Below are positions 25,734 through 34,297 of a stretch of 52,322 nt of DNA, one piece after another. The notes beneath the pieces were generated by a model that saw nothing but the letters and a program-made list of their open reading frames with translations, ran no database searches and was not told where the DNA came from. The position numbers and the translations under genes are program-made. This DNA comes from Bacteroidota bacterium (lineage in GTDB: Bacteria; Bacteroidota; Bacteroidia; Bacteroidales; Prolixibacteraceae), in contig JAJZSZ010000002.1 in the NCBI GenBank assembly GCA_021849365.1, positions 1-52,322 of the forward strand. The letters run 5' to 3'. Position 1 is the stretch's first letter; each line of letters starts with the position of its first letter.

Positions 25734-27110
25734 TTAGGATAAATGTGGAAAGCTTACAATAACAGTTGTTCCTTTGTTTAGTATCGAGTTTATAGCGATT
25801 GATCCTAAATGTATTTCAATGATTTTTTTTGAAAGCGAGAGCCCCAAACCATTCCCGGGGATATTTCTTACATTTTGTGCTCTGAAAAATGGATGAAAAA
25901 TGTTATTCAGGTCAGCAGGATCGATACCCGGACCGTTATCTGAAATTTCGGTAACAATATTTTTTCCTTCGGTATATAAAGAAATTCGGGCCGAATTATC
26001 CGGAGAAAATTTGCAGGCGTTATCCATCAGGTTTACGATGGCTGTCTTAATCAGGTGTTCGTTCCCCATAATGGTTAATTGCATTTCTTCGTCAATTGGC
26101 TCTTTAAATTCAATAAAAATTTTGTAATCTTTTTTGTTATTGGTCAGTTCCGAGCGCGTTTCCCAAATAATTTCATCAATTCTCAGCGGATGCAACGAAA
26201 TGGCCGAAATATCAGAGCTTGCTTTTGCCAGATCGAGCAATCCGTTTGAAAGCGCATTCAGGTTTTTAATGTCTTCGAGTACCGATTCTAAAATTTCTTC
26301 ATATTCTTTTTGCGATCGTGGTTTCATAAGCGAAACCTCTAATTGTCCGGTAATTGATGTTAATGGGGTTCGTAATTCGTGCGAGGCATTCGATACAAAG
26401 CTTCGTTGCATTTCGAAGGCCGACTCCAACCGCTCGAGCATTTTGTTGAAAGTGATTGCCAGCTGCGCTATTTCGTCAGTTTTGTTGCCTTCGTTAACAC
26501 GCATATTCAAACTGGCAATGGTTATTTTATCCACCTGGGTCACTACATCCGACATGGGTTTTAGTGCTTTTGTCGCATATATTCTGCCAAGAATTATCGT
26601 TGAACCCACACTAATAATAAAGCCAACCAATATGATCCAGATCAAGTTGTAAAGTTTTATTCGTCCGTAATTGTCATATGCAGAAGCAATTGCTACGTAT
26701 TGATCGTTGTGTAGTCTGAAAATGAGACCGATAGCTTCGTTTTTCCCTTCGTGATAGCGAACATTTTTAGCAAGTCTGATTTTATCCAGAAATTGTTTTG
26801 TGATATGGATAGTATCATTGTCAAGACTATTATAAATCAGATGGTTTTTATTGTCGTAAATTATAACTCTTTCGTTATGAAGGGCATTGAGTGAGTTTCG
26901 GTCAATAATCTTCATCAGGTTATAATCTACTTCTTTAACTTCAATCAGAAGTTTTGCTGTAGTTAAAGCCTTCTTTTCTAATCTCGAATAAAATTCTGCT
27001 TCGCGGTAATCGGCTGAAAAATAATATATTATAAAAGAAAATAAAATCAGGATAAGCGAAACTATATAGGTGAACTGGAAAGAAAGCCGGGTGCGGATGT
27101 TTAGGTTCAT
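25734..27110 (-). CDS. sensor histidine kinase (first system)
   Basis: 458 residues. TM1 (about 12-31), a periplasmic sensor region of about 120 residues, TM2 (about 153-174), HAMP linker, HisKA with phospho-accepting His244 (SNASHELRTPLTS), then an ATPase domain with N box NLMDNACKF, DNGPGIDP and GLGLSLSKKI. It should phosphorylate the partner response regulator, whose gene overlaps by 4 bp. The sensor domain is not one I can name. The gene context (DUF389, then NhaA nearby) suggests envelope or ion stress. Confidence 0.92.
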   Translation of the reverse strand: MNLNIRTRLSFQFTYIVSLILILFSFIIYYFSADYREAEFYSRLEKKALTTAKLLIEVKEVDYNLMKIIDRNSLNALHNERVIIYDNKNHLIYNSLDNDTIHITKQFLDKIRLAKNVRYHEGKNEAIGLIFRLHNDQYVAIASAYDNYGRIKLYNLIWIILVGFIISVGSTIILGRIYATKALKPMSDVVTQVDKITIASLNMRVNEGNKTDEIAQLAITFNKMLERLESAFEMQRSFVSNASHELRTPLTSITGQLEVSLMKPRSQKEYEEILESVLEDIKNLNALSNGLLDLAKASSDISAISLHPLRIDEIIWETRSELTNNKKDYKIFIEFKEPIDEEMQLTIMGNEHLIKTAIVNLMDNACKFSPDNSARISLYTEGKNIVTEISDNGPGIDPADLNNIFHPFFRAQNVRNIPGNGLGLSLSKKIIEIHLGSIAINSILNKGTTVIVSFPHLS

Positions 27111-27805
27111 TCGGTTTCCTCCTTCATAATATATCCAAATCCTGTTTGGGTGTGAATTAATTTCTCCGGAAAATCCTTATCAATCTTCTTGCGGAGAAAG
27201 TTCACATACACATCGATAATGTTCGTCCCAGTATCAAAGTTTATATCCCATACATTTTCGGCAATTTCACTGCGCGACACTACTTTGCCTTTATTGCGAA
27301 GCAGGTAGAGCAGCAATGCAAATTCTTTCTGTGTAAGGCTTATTTTCTTGTCGCTGCGGAAGACTTCATAAGTGTCAAGGTTCACCGAAAGATCAAGGAA
27401 ATGCAATACATTCCCTTCAATTTTCGTGATAGAAACCCGTTTCAAAAGAGCACGTATCCTGGCCAGTAATTCCTTAAATTCGAAAGGTTTAACCAAATAA
27501 TCATCAGCCCCGGAATCAAATCCCTTCAGCTTATCTTCGGTAGTTCCGAGGGCTGTAAGCATGATAATGGGGATTTTCTGATCAATTTTCCTGATCTCCT
27601 GGCACAATTCTATCCCATTCATGTATGGTAGGTTCAGATCAAGAATAATTAGTGTGAAGTTGTCAACCTCAAACATTTTTTTACCCATCACACCATCGTA
27701 GGCATTCCTGCAGTCAAATCCGTTTTCATCAAGTCCGCGTTTAATAAATGCGGCAACTTTCGGTTCATCTTCAATTATCAGTATTTTATTCTCGGGCTGA
27801 TTCAT
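27107..27805 (-). CDS. OmpR-family response regulator (first system)
   Basis: 232 residues. The receiver domain has acidic pocket IEDEP, phospho-acceptor D56 (LIILDLNLP) and the conserved lysine in DDYLVKPF. The winged-helix DNA-binding domain follows (LTQKEFALLLYLLRN, GTNIIDVYVNFLRKKID). It shares the 4-bp coupled overlap with its kinase and is the promoter-proximal gene of the operon. Confidence 0.94.
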   Translation of the reverse strand: MNQPENKILIIEDEPKVAAFIKRGLDENGFDCRNAYDGVMGKKMFEVDNFTLIILDLNLPYMNGIELCQEIRKIDQKIPIIMLTALGTTEDKLKGFDSGADDYLVKPFEFKELLARIRALLKRVSITKIEGNVLHFLDLSVNLDTYEVFRSDKKISLTQKEFALLLYLLRNKGKVVSRSEIAENVWDINFDTGTNIIDVYVNFLRKKIDKDFPEKLIHTQTGFGYIMKEETE

Positions 27806-28001
27806 TTTGAATTAGAGTGTTCCGGAGGTTAATCCTTATAAAGTTAATAAAATAGGTTGTGCATTTAGTGCAATATTTCTGAATCCAAGATACAAAATGG
27901 CATTCGCTTAAAACCGATTGGACAGCAATTTTAATCCATCTTTAATGTGTCGCTTTGAAAGGCGAGGTACTTTTAAATCACAAAAAATAAAACGTGTTAT
28001 T

Positions 28002-28112
28002 ATGGAAGAAAATAAGTTTATGGACAAATACGGATTTTTGGTAGTGATTTTAGTGCTAATCGCAATTTTTGTAGTCTTAAAATTGGTCGGTTTTCCTGAA
28101 ATATTGTATTAA
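28002..28112 (+). CDS. 36-residue single-helix membrane protein
   Basis: A very short frame, MEENKFMDKYGFLV..., with one transmembrane helix (about residues 12-30) and a short GFPEILY tail. The frame can be extended upstream to 27918, but the extra part is basic and uncharacteristic, so the ATG at 28002 is preferred. It lies divergent to the first two-component operon and upstream of nhaA. Small membrane proteins in such places often modulate kinases or transporters; there is no direct evidence here. No family recognised. Confidence 0.5.
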   Translation: MEENKFMDKYGFLVVILVLIAIFVVLKLVGFPEILY

Positions 28113-28431
28113 AAATATGAGGAATACTGCTTTGCAAATTTTAATTGGTCATATTTACTAAAACTGTCTATTTGGATACGTCCACCTACCAGATAAATAT
28201 CTTTTGCGCCAGTGATTTAACGTTTCAGGGAAGTGAGTTCTTAAAATAAATGAAAGAAGATATAAAAGAGATTCCCTGACCATTATGAACTTTCCCTAAT
28301 GGAATATTTTGTAGTTTTTACTTAATTGATTTTACTTTAATTTATTGCTGGATTTTCTGATATTTATATATTGTCAGAAAAGTTTCCTTTTGTCTGGGTT
28401 TTTGAAAGGAAAACGATAGAAAGAATAGTGC
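28113..28431. other. 319-bp leader region of nhaA with tandem inverted repeats
   Basis: No gene. The last 80 bp before nhaA hold two successive 8-bp perfect inverted repeats (28353-28381 and 28383-28412). A wider pair TCAGGGAA/TTCCCTGA spans 28225-28279 with a long loop. Confidence 0.5.
28353..28412. repeat. two tandem inverted repeats upstream of nhaA
   Basis: TTTTCTGA (28353-28360) pairs with TCAGAAAA (28374-28381), and TTTCCTTT (28383-28390) pairs with AAAGGAAA (28405-28412), leaving 19 bp to the nhaA start. They could be operators or RNA hairpins in the 5' leader. Confidence 0.5.
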
Positions 28432-29565
28432 ATGAAATTGACAAGACTCTTTAAGGAATTTTTTGAAAGTGAAAAGGCCGGAGGCTTTATCCTGGTTTTT
28501 GCAACTGCTATATCGCTTTTACTTGCCAATTCAGCATTTCAAGCTGAATATTCAGATTTTTGGAATATTACTCTGGGAGGTCACAGTCTCACTCATTGGA
28601 TAAACGATGGCCTAATGACCATTTTCTTCCTGTTAATTGGTCTTGAGCTGGAACGTGAAATTTATCAGGGCGAACTTTCGGACATTAAGAATGCTACTTT
28701 ACCCATTGTAGGTGCTTTAGGTGGAATGTTGGTTCCGGCAGCAATTTTTCTCATATTCAATTTTGGAACTGAAAGTCAGGCGGGCGCCGGAATTCCAATG
28801 GCTACCGATATTGCCTTTGCAATTGGGATTTTATCGTTACTTGGCAAAAAGGTTCCTGCTTCATTAAAGGTCTTCCTTACAGCTCTGGCTGTAATCGACG
28901 ATTTAGGTGCGATCATCATAATCGCAATTTTTTATACTCAAACACTCAGTCTTGTAAACCTATTTATTGCATTGGGAATTTTTGCTGTTCTTGTAGCGCT
29001 TAATCGCATGAAGATTAATAACCTTCTCCCATACTTGATTGGAGGAGTGGCTATGTGGTATTTTATGCTGCATTCGGGAGTACATGCAACAATAACTGGA
29101 GTGTTGTTAGCTTTTGCCATTCCGTTTGGTAATGGTAAAAATAAAACGCCATCAAATAAAGTGCTTCACTTTTTACATAAACCGGTAGCTTTTGTAATAC
29201 TTCCTTTGTTTGCATCAGCAAATACCTGTATTATTCTGGGAGACAATTTGATCGGTGGTCTGGCTAATAATAACAGTATTGGTATAATGGCTGGCTTGGT
29301 TGTAGGAAAACCATTAGGGATTACATTGTTTGCATTAATTGGCATTTGGCTAGGAATTTGCGCTTTGCCGTCCGATTTGAAATGGAAGAATATTTTAGGA
29401 GCAGGGATGCTTGGAGGTATTGGTTTTACTATGTCGATTTTTATAACCTTATTGGCTTTTAGTGATGCCGTGATTATTGATCATTCTAAAATAGCCATTC
29501 TTTTAGGCTCCTTAATTTCTGGAATTCTTGGGTATTTGTGGCTTAAGTTGACATTAAAAACATAG
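28432..29565 (+). CDS. nhaA: sodium/proton antiporter NhaA
   Basis: 377 residues with about 12 membrane helices, the normal length. The ion-binding centre is visible: D126 in MATDIAFAIG and the twin aspartates D156-D157 in LAVIDDLGAIIIIAIFY, equivalent to D133, D163 and D164 of the E. coli protein. It exchanges cytoplasmic sodium for external protons. It could set the sodium gradient in concert with the sodium-exporting Mmd pump in this genome. It lies between two two-component systems and is preceded by tandem inverted repeats. Confidence 0.95.
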   Translation: MKLTRLFKEFFESEKAGGFILVFATAISLLLANSAFQAEYSDFWNITLGGHSLTHWINDGLMTIFFLLIGLELEREIYQGELSDIKNATLPIVGALGGMLVPAAIFLIFNFGTESQAGAGIPMATDIAFAIGILSLLGKKVPASLKVFLTALAVIDDLGAIIIIAIFYTQTLSLVNLFIALGIFAVLVALNRMKINNLLPYLIGGVAMWYFMLHSGVHATITGVLLAFAIPFGNGKNKTPSNKVLHFLHKPVAFVILPLFASANTCIILGDNLIGGLANNNSIGIMAGLVVGKPLGITLFALIGIWLGICALPSDLKWKNILGAGMLGGIGFTMSIFITLLAFSDAVIIDHSKIAILLGSLISGILGYLWLKLTLKT

Positions 29566-29577
29566 AAATACAGCTGA

Positions 29578-30945
29578 TTAGATTTCTTTATCAGCTATAT
29601 ACGCCGGAAAGATTAACTGGAAGCGAGTTCCTTTATTTAGTTCGCTGGTCACTTTTATCTCTACAGAATGTAGCTTCATTACCTTGGCCACAATTGACAG
29701 GCCAATGCCAAATCCACCAATGTATTTCACGTTATCCGATCGGTTGAATGCGTTGAAAATACTATCAATCTGGTCTTCCGGAATACCAACGCCCTGATCA
29801 ATTATCGACACCTGGAGAGATTCGTTGACCATTGAAATTTCTACTTCTACATCGTTCGATGAGAACTTGCAGGCATTCTCGAACAGATTTTTAAAGACAA
29901 TATCGAGCAATCCCTGGTTGCCGTAAACATTCAGATCGTTTTCATTGTCAGGGTATTCAATCTTTGGAAGAATCTTTCTGCCCGGATATTTGGATTTGAT
30001 CGACTGTATGGTGTTAAAAATCAGTTCATCAATTCGAACTGCAGTCATCTGGATGTTTTTATTCCCGTTTAAATGGGCCAGTTCGAGCAAACTGTTAATG
30101 AGCGAATTCATTTTCCTGAGGTCCTCAATAAGCCCGGAGAGATGATTTTTGTAATCTTCAGGCCCACGGGTTTTGCTGAGTATGTAATCCGATTCTGCAA
30201 TCATAATTGCCAATGGTGTCCTCAGTTCGTGTGAAGCATGCGAAACAAATTCATCCTGACTCTTGAACGCCTTTTCGAGGTCGGAAAGCATGTTGTTGAA
30301 TGTAATCGAAAGTTGCTCTATTTCATCCTGTCGTTTCCCTTCGTCCAATCGGTTACTCAGCTTCGATGAGTTGATTTCCTTAACCTTGGTAATGATGTTT
30401 GAAATGGGCTTTATTGCTGATTTCGAGAAAAAATAAGCAGCCGTAACCGAGAGTATAACGCTAATGAGGATGCTCCAAAGTAAAATGCTTTTTAGTTCGT
30501 TGAGGTTTTCTTCGCGATACCGGTCGTGAGCTAACACAAAAACGTGGTAGTTTTGATCGCTCGCCACGTGCACATAACTTACACCATCCTTGTTGTCGAT
30601 TGAGAAAAAGGCAACGCGCGAGTTATAGGTGTGGCTTATTATCTCAACCGGCGTTAACAGGTTGGTTTTGTTACTGTATAATAGTTTGTTCGATTGGTTG
30701 GTAATCGCAATTTCTTCGGCCTCGAACGAACGTGTGGTCTGATGTATCTTTTTTAAGAGTGTGGAGTCAATCTCCTGAATATTGATAGAAAGAATTGCTG
30801 TGTTCTGAGCCTTTTCCAAAAGGCTGTCGCGAAATTTGGACCGTTGACTGCTGAATGAAAAATAATAAACCAGCACCGAGAAAAACACGAGAATACCAAA
30901 AACAATACTGGTAAATTGAAGTGATAATCGTGTTTTAATATTCAT
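29578..30945 (-). CDS. sensor histidine kinase (second system)
   Basis: 455 residues with the same architecture as the kinase at 25734: TM1 about 10-30, a periplasmic domain of about 120 residues, TM2 about 153-172, HAMP, HisKA with His239 (SHASHELRTPLA), and an ATPase with NLFENACKF, DQGVGIPED and GFGIGLSIVAKV. The similarity of the two kinases suggests paralogy. Its regulator gene is 96 bp upstream in the same direction. Confidence 0.92.
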   Translation of the reverse strand: MNIKTRLSLQFTSIVFGILVFFSVLVYYFSFSSQRSKFRDSLLEKAQNTAILSINIQEIDSTLLKKIHQTTRSFEAEEIAITNQSNKLLYSNKTNLLTPVEIISHTYNSRVAFFSIDNKDGVSYVHVASDQNYHVFVLAHDRYREENLNELKSILLWSILISVILSVTAAYFFSKSAIKPISNIITKVKEINSSKLSNRLDEGKRQDEIEQLSITFNNMLSDLEKAFKSQDEFVSHASHELRTPLAIMIAESDYILSKTRGPEDYKNHLSGLIEDLRKMNSLINSLLELAHLNGNKNIQMTAVRIDELIFNTIQSIKSKYPGRKILPKIEYPDNENDLNVYGNQGLLDIVFKNLFENACKFSSNDVEVEISMVNESLQVSIIDQGVGIPEDQIDSIFNAFNRSDNVKYIGGFGIGLSIVAKVMKLHSVEIKVTSELNKGTRFQLIFPAYIADKEI

Positions 30946-31041
30946 AAATAAACATTTGAGTGTTCAGTCGTACTTGTCAGGCTCCGTTGTTTTGAACACA
31001 AATTTGGGGTGGCACTATTACAGCGACTTTGGCCCGTTTTT

Positions 31042-31734
31042 TTACAGTTCTTTTTCGCTGCAATAAAAGCCAAAGCCAAATTTAGTGTGGATTATCTTCG
31101 GTTCAAAGTTTTTATCTATTTTCTTTCGTAAGTAATTCACATACACATCGATGATGTTGGTTCCGGTTTCGAAGTCGAGATCCCAGACTTTTTCGATGAT
31201 AAATTCGCGGGAAAGGATTTTGTCTTTATTTCGGAGAAAAGTTTCCATTAAAGCAAATTCTTTCGAGGTCAGGTCAATTTTCTGACCGGCCCGGGTTGCA
31301 GTTTTTCGGTCAAGATCCATTTCAAAATCAGCAATGCTCAATATTCTTGATTCCTGAACAACGACATCCTTTCTTTTCAGGAAAACATTTATCCTGGCCA
31401 GCAATTCTCTGTAGTCGAAAGGTTTAAGTACATAGTCGTCGGCTCCGGCTTCAAAACCGATTAATTTATTTTCCGGAGTTCCGAGGGCTGTAAGCATTAT
31501 GATCGGGATCTTGTTGTTCGTTTTGCGGATTTCCTTGCAAAGTTCATAGCCGTTCATCAACGGAAGATTAATGTCGAGAACAACAAGGTCGTACTCGTTA
31601 TTTTCCATCATTCTTTTTCCAACATATCCGTCGCTAGCTATATCTGCTTTAAATCCTGATTCTTGCAACTGTTTTTGAATGATTTCAGCGAGTCGCAATT
31701 CATCTTCAACAATTAATATTTGCGTTTCGAGCAT
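31042..31734 (-). CDS. OmpR-family response regulator (second system)
   Basis: 230 residues from the chosen start (MLETQILIVEDEL); an ATG 24 bp earlier in frame is possible but adds atypical residues. Receiver domain with D54 (VVLDINLP) and DDYVLKPF, then a winged-helix domain ending GFGFYCSEKEL. It strongly resembles the regulator at 27107 (shared LTSKEFAL, GTNIIDVYVNYLRKKID). Upstream are three 7-nt repeats at 11-bp spacing (31799-31827), a pattern bound by OmpR/PhoB-type dimers, suggesting autoregulation. Confidence 0.92.
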   Translation of the reverse strand: MLETQILIVEDELRLAEIIQKQLQESGFKADIASDGYVGKRMMENNEYDLVVLDINLPLMNGYELCKEIRKTNNKIPIIMLTALGTPENKLIGFEAGADDYVLKPFDYRELLARINVFLKRKDVVVQESRILSIADFEMDLDRKTATRAGQKIDLTSKEFALMETFLRNKDKILSREFIIEKVWDLDFETGTNIIDVYVNYLRKKIDKNFEPKIIHTKFGFGFYCSEKEL

Positions 31735-31798
31735 TTTGGTGTAATATTTCATCGGCAAAACTAAGACACAATAACCAATAAATCTTGTTTTTAATGAA

Positions 31799-31827
31799 TT
31801 TCTAATAACTTTCTAACTGTCCTTTAA
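31799..31827. promoter_or_regulatory. 11-bp-phased direct repeats (candidate OmpR-type binding site)
   Basis: TTTCTAA at 31799-31805, TTTCTAA at 31810-31816 and CCTTTAA at 31821-31827 start exactly 11 bp apart, the spacing typical of tandem OmpR/PhoB-family half-sites. They lie 65 bp upstream of the regulator start. Confidence 0.5.
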
Positions 31828-32043
31828 CGGCGATCACAAGAATACAATGCTAGATTTGTTGCATTAAAGTTCGAATCAGATACTGACCCGATTAATAACG
31901 TGGAACTTATTATTCAAAGGTGTAATCTGATAAGTATTTTAGGTATTTGTTTTCTCTAAATAAACTCAATTTTTTCGATTTATTGGATTTTCTCTAAAGG
32001 ATTCTGTAAAGGAAGTTACAGAGGATGGTTTTAAAATTTTAAG

Positions 32044-32070
32044 GATACCGTGCACCAGGGGCGCGGTATC
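32044..32070 (-). terminator. putative terminator of the small membrane protein gene
   Basis: GATACCG and CGGTATC arms around a 13-nt loop that can pair further. The minus-strand flank is CCTTAAAATTTT. Confidence 0.55.
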
Positions 32071-32098
32071 TTTATTTTATGGAATTAGGTAAAGCGAG

Positions 32099-32515
32099 TT
32101 ATTTGGGTAACTGCAATATGTTCAGAACCATGAAAAACAAGGCAAGTGCCAATAGTACAATTAGGAATAAACTTGCTTTATGAAATCGGCTTTTAAACAG
32201 GTTTAGGAGTAATGATATCAGGCTTATAACTGAAAAACCGGCAACCATTCTGAAATAACTCATAATCCGGATTTCTTTTGGAATTGAAGTCGAATTCTCG
32301 GGCAAAGTAATACCCGAATTGGTCAACAGCATCCAAAATGACAATCCTCCCAGTAAAATAAAAACTACCTGCCCGTAAATAATTAGCTTTTCTTTTTTTT
32401 CAATCCACCCGAAAAGAATCAGGGCAATACCTAGAAAAAGAGAATATTGTGAGGCAGTAACCGGTCCGAGTAACATTGCAGAGTCCATATTGTAAATGAA
32501 TTTGATAGTCGGCAA
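32099..32515 (-). CDS. hypothetical four-helix membrane protein
   Basis: 138 residues with about four transmembrane helices (roughly 22-37, 44-62, 88-106 and 115-133) and no soluble domain. No family recognised. The first ATG (32515) is given, but a start at 32488 (MDSAMLLGP) would remove nine residues and is equally plausible. It is divergent from the HAD phosphatase gene 85 bp away. Confidence 0.6.
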   Translation of the reverse strand: MPTIKFIYNMDSAMLLGPVTASQYSLFLGIALILFGWIEKKEKLIIYGQVVFILLGGLSFWMLLTNSGITLPENSTSIPKEIRIMSYFRMVAGFSVISLISLLLNLFKSRFHKASLFLIVLLALALFFMVLNILQLPK

Positions 32516-32573
32516 ATGTGTTAATTTTTAGTCAAACAAAAAACAATAGCCGTATTCAATAGCAACAAATGGC

Positions 32574-32581
32574 TATTTTTG
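32574..32581 (+). promoter_or_regulatory. -7 box (TATTTTTG) of the HAD-lipoprotein operon
   Basis: TATTTTTG fits TAnnTTTG 20 bp before the start codon, implying a very short leader. Confidence 0.55.
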
Positions 32582-32600
32582 GCAGAAATCAGAAAAATAC

Positions 32601-33218
32601 ATGATGATAAAGACAAATCTGGACATCAATCCGAAAGCTAAAGGATTGATTTTTGACCTTGATGGTACTTTAGCCGACACAATGCCTATTCATTATATTG
32701 CCTGGAAAAATGCAGCGGCAAAATATGGTATCGATTTTACCACAGAGCTTTTTGCTCAGCTTGCCGGGATTCCTCTTTACCCAACTGTCGAAAAGATTAA
32801 TCAGATTTTTGGCTTGACTATTGATCCAAAGGAAATGGGAGATCTGAAGGAAGAAGAATTCGAAAATAATATGCATCTTACTCCTGAGATTAAAGTGGTA
32901 ACCGACCTGGTTCGCAAGTATCACGGAAAAATTCCGATGGCTGTTGGTACCGGAGGTTCGCGGCGGTTATCACTGAAAACATTGGGTATTATTGGTCTTG
33001 AAGGCTATTTTGATATTTTGGTGACCAGCGAAGATGTCAGTCATTTTAAACCTCATCCTGAAACTTTCGTCAAATGTGCCGAATTGATGGGTATTGCCCC
33101 TGCCGATTGCGAAGTTTTTGAAGATGGAATTCTTGGCATGCAGGCAGCACGAACTGCCGGAATGATGGTGGTTGATGTAACCGAATATTATGAAGTAACT
33201 ATAGGTAAAAAACTATGA
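32601..33218 (+). CDS. HAD-family sugar phosphatase/phosphomutase (YqaB-like)
   Basis: 205 residues. Motif I is IFDLDGTLADT (nucleophile D19, D21), a helical cap follows, motif II/III region PMAVGTGG and the conserved HFKPHPETF, and motif IV VFEDGILGMQAARTAGM. The pattern is closest to the YqaB/beta-phosphoglucomutase branch, which dephosphorylates small sugar phosphates such as fructose-1-phosphate. It overlaps the next gene by 4 bp, so the two are translationally coupled. Confidence 0.88.
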   Translation: MMIKTNLDINPKAKGLIFDLDGTLADTMPIHYIAWKNAAAKYGIDFTTELFAQLAGIPLYPTVEKINQIFGLTIDPKEMGDLKEEEFENNMHLTPEIKVVTDLVRKYHGKIPMAVGTGGSRRLSLKTLGIIGLEGYFDILVTSEDVSHFKPHPETFVKCAELMGIAPADCEVFEDGILGMQAARTAGMMVVDVTEYYEVTIGKKL

Positions 33219-34228
33219 AACTAAAAGCTGGCTTGTTGGTCTTGTCGGGAACGATTTTGTTCTCCTGTTCTTTAGTAAAGAAGACTTTAAATCATGAATA
33301 CACTGTGATGTCGTACAATGTTGAGAATTTGTTTGATACGGTAGATGACCCGAAAGTTCCGGATGAAGAATTTTTACCTGCAAGCGAAAAAAAGTGGGAT
33401 AATGAGAAGTACCAGAAAAAACTAGCTGATATTGCCCGGGTGATTTCGGAGGTTAATCCATTAGAGCTACCGGAAGTGGTTGGTCTTGTTGAGGTGGAAA
33501 ATCAGCAGGTGCTGGAAGATTTGGTGAATACCGGAAAGCTAAAAGGACAATATGCCATTATTCACGAAGAAAGCCCTGATTATCGCGGAATTGATGTCGC
33601 CCTGATTTACCGTAAAGACGCATTCAGTGAAACAACTCACGAAGTTTTACCGGTTACATTTCCAGATGATCCTGAATTTAAAACCCGCGATATATTACAT
33701 GTAACCGGAAAAATTAAAAATAAAACGGTTCATGTTTTCGTAAATCACTGGCCTTCGCGTATCGGGGGCGATGAAAAAACTGAGCCTAAGCGGGTTTTGG
33801 CGGCTTCGGTTCTGAAAAAGAAAGTTGATGAGCTCTGTGCAGCCGACCCGAAGGCGCGCATTATTATTATGGGCGATATGAATGACGAGCCAGCCAATAA
33901 AAGTCTGATGGAAGCTCTTAGTGCCGAATCTCCCGACTCCAAAGCACTTCTGGTCAATTTGATGATGCCTGATGATGCCAATGGAAATGGAACTTATTTC
34001 TACAGCGGAAACTGGAATATGCTCGACAATCTGGTCGTTTCAAAAAGTGTTTTAAAAGGCAAAGGAATATTTGTTGAAGGGCAAAAAGGAAATATTTTTA
34101 GTAACGACTGGATGATTTTTACTAACAAAAACGGAGATAAAACACCGAACCGTTCCTATGTAGGAAACAAATATGTTGGAGGAGTGAGTGATCATTTCCC
34201 GGTTTACTTCAAGATGATAGTGAAGTAA
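33215..34228 (+). CDS. endonuclease/exonuclease/phosphatase-fold lipoprotein
   Basis: 337 residues. It has a lipoprotein signal with lipobox ILFSC (C18) and then an endonuclease/exonuclease/phosphatase domain: MSYNVENLFDT (metal-binding Asn/Glu), GLVEVEN, VNHWPSR, IIMGDMNDEP and the C-terminal SDHFPVYF motif. All catalytic motifs are intact, so it is probably an active phosphodiesterase or nuclease anchored to the envelope; the substrate is unknown. Coupled to the preceding HAD gene by a 4-bp overlap. Confidence 0.88.
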   Translation: MKLKAGLLVLSGTILFSCSLVKKTLNHEYTVMSYNVENLFDTVDDPKVPDEEFLPASEKKWDNEKYQKKLADIARVISEVNPLELPEVVGLVEVENQQVLEDLVNTGKLKGQYAIIHEESPDYRGIDVALIYRKDAFSETTHEVLPVTFPDDPEFKTRDILHVTGKIKNKTVHVFVNHWPSRIGGDEKTEPKRVLAASVLKKKVDELCAADPKARIIIMGDMNDEPANKSLMEALSAESPDSKALLVNLMMPDDANGNGTYFYSGNWNMLDNLVVSKSVLKGKGIFVEGQKGNIFSNDWMIFTNKNGDKTPNRSYVGNKYVGGVSDHFPVYFKMIVK

Positions 34229-34241
34229 TTGCACAAAATAA

Positions 34242-34273
34242 GAAAAGCGGCCTTCCTTGGAAAGTCGCTTTTC
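34242..34273. terminator. terminator between the lipoprotein and glutathione peroxidase genes
   Basis: GAAAAGCG (34242-34249) and CGCTTTTC (34266-34273) with an imperfect inner stem, between convergent genes. Confidence 0.75.
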
Positions 34274-34297
34274 ATTCTTTTAACCAATTCACAAAAA

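Larger units (their letters stand above)
31735..32098. other. intergenic region upstream of the second response regulator
   Basis: No gene. It contains 11-bp-phased direct repeats (31799-31827) near the regulator and a hairpin with GATACCG/CGGTATC arms (32044-32070) that would terminate the leftward gene starting at 32515. Confidence 0.55.
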
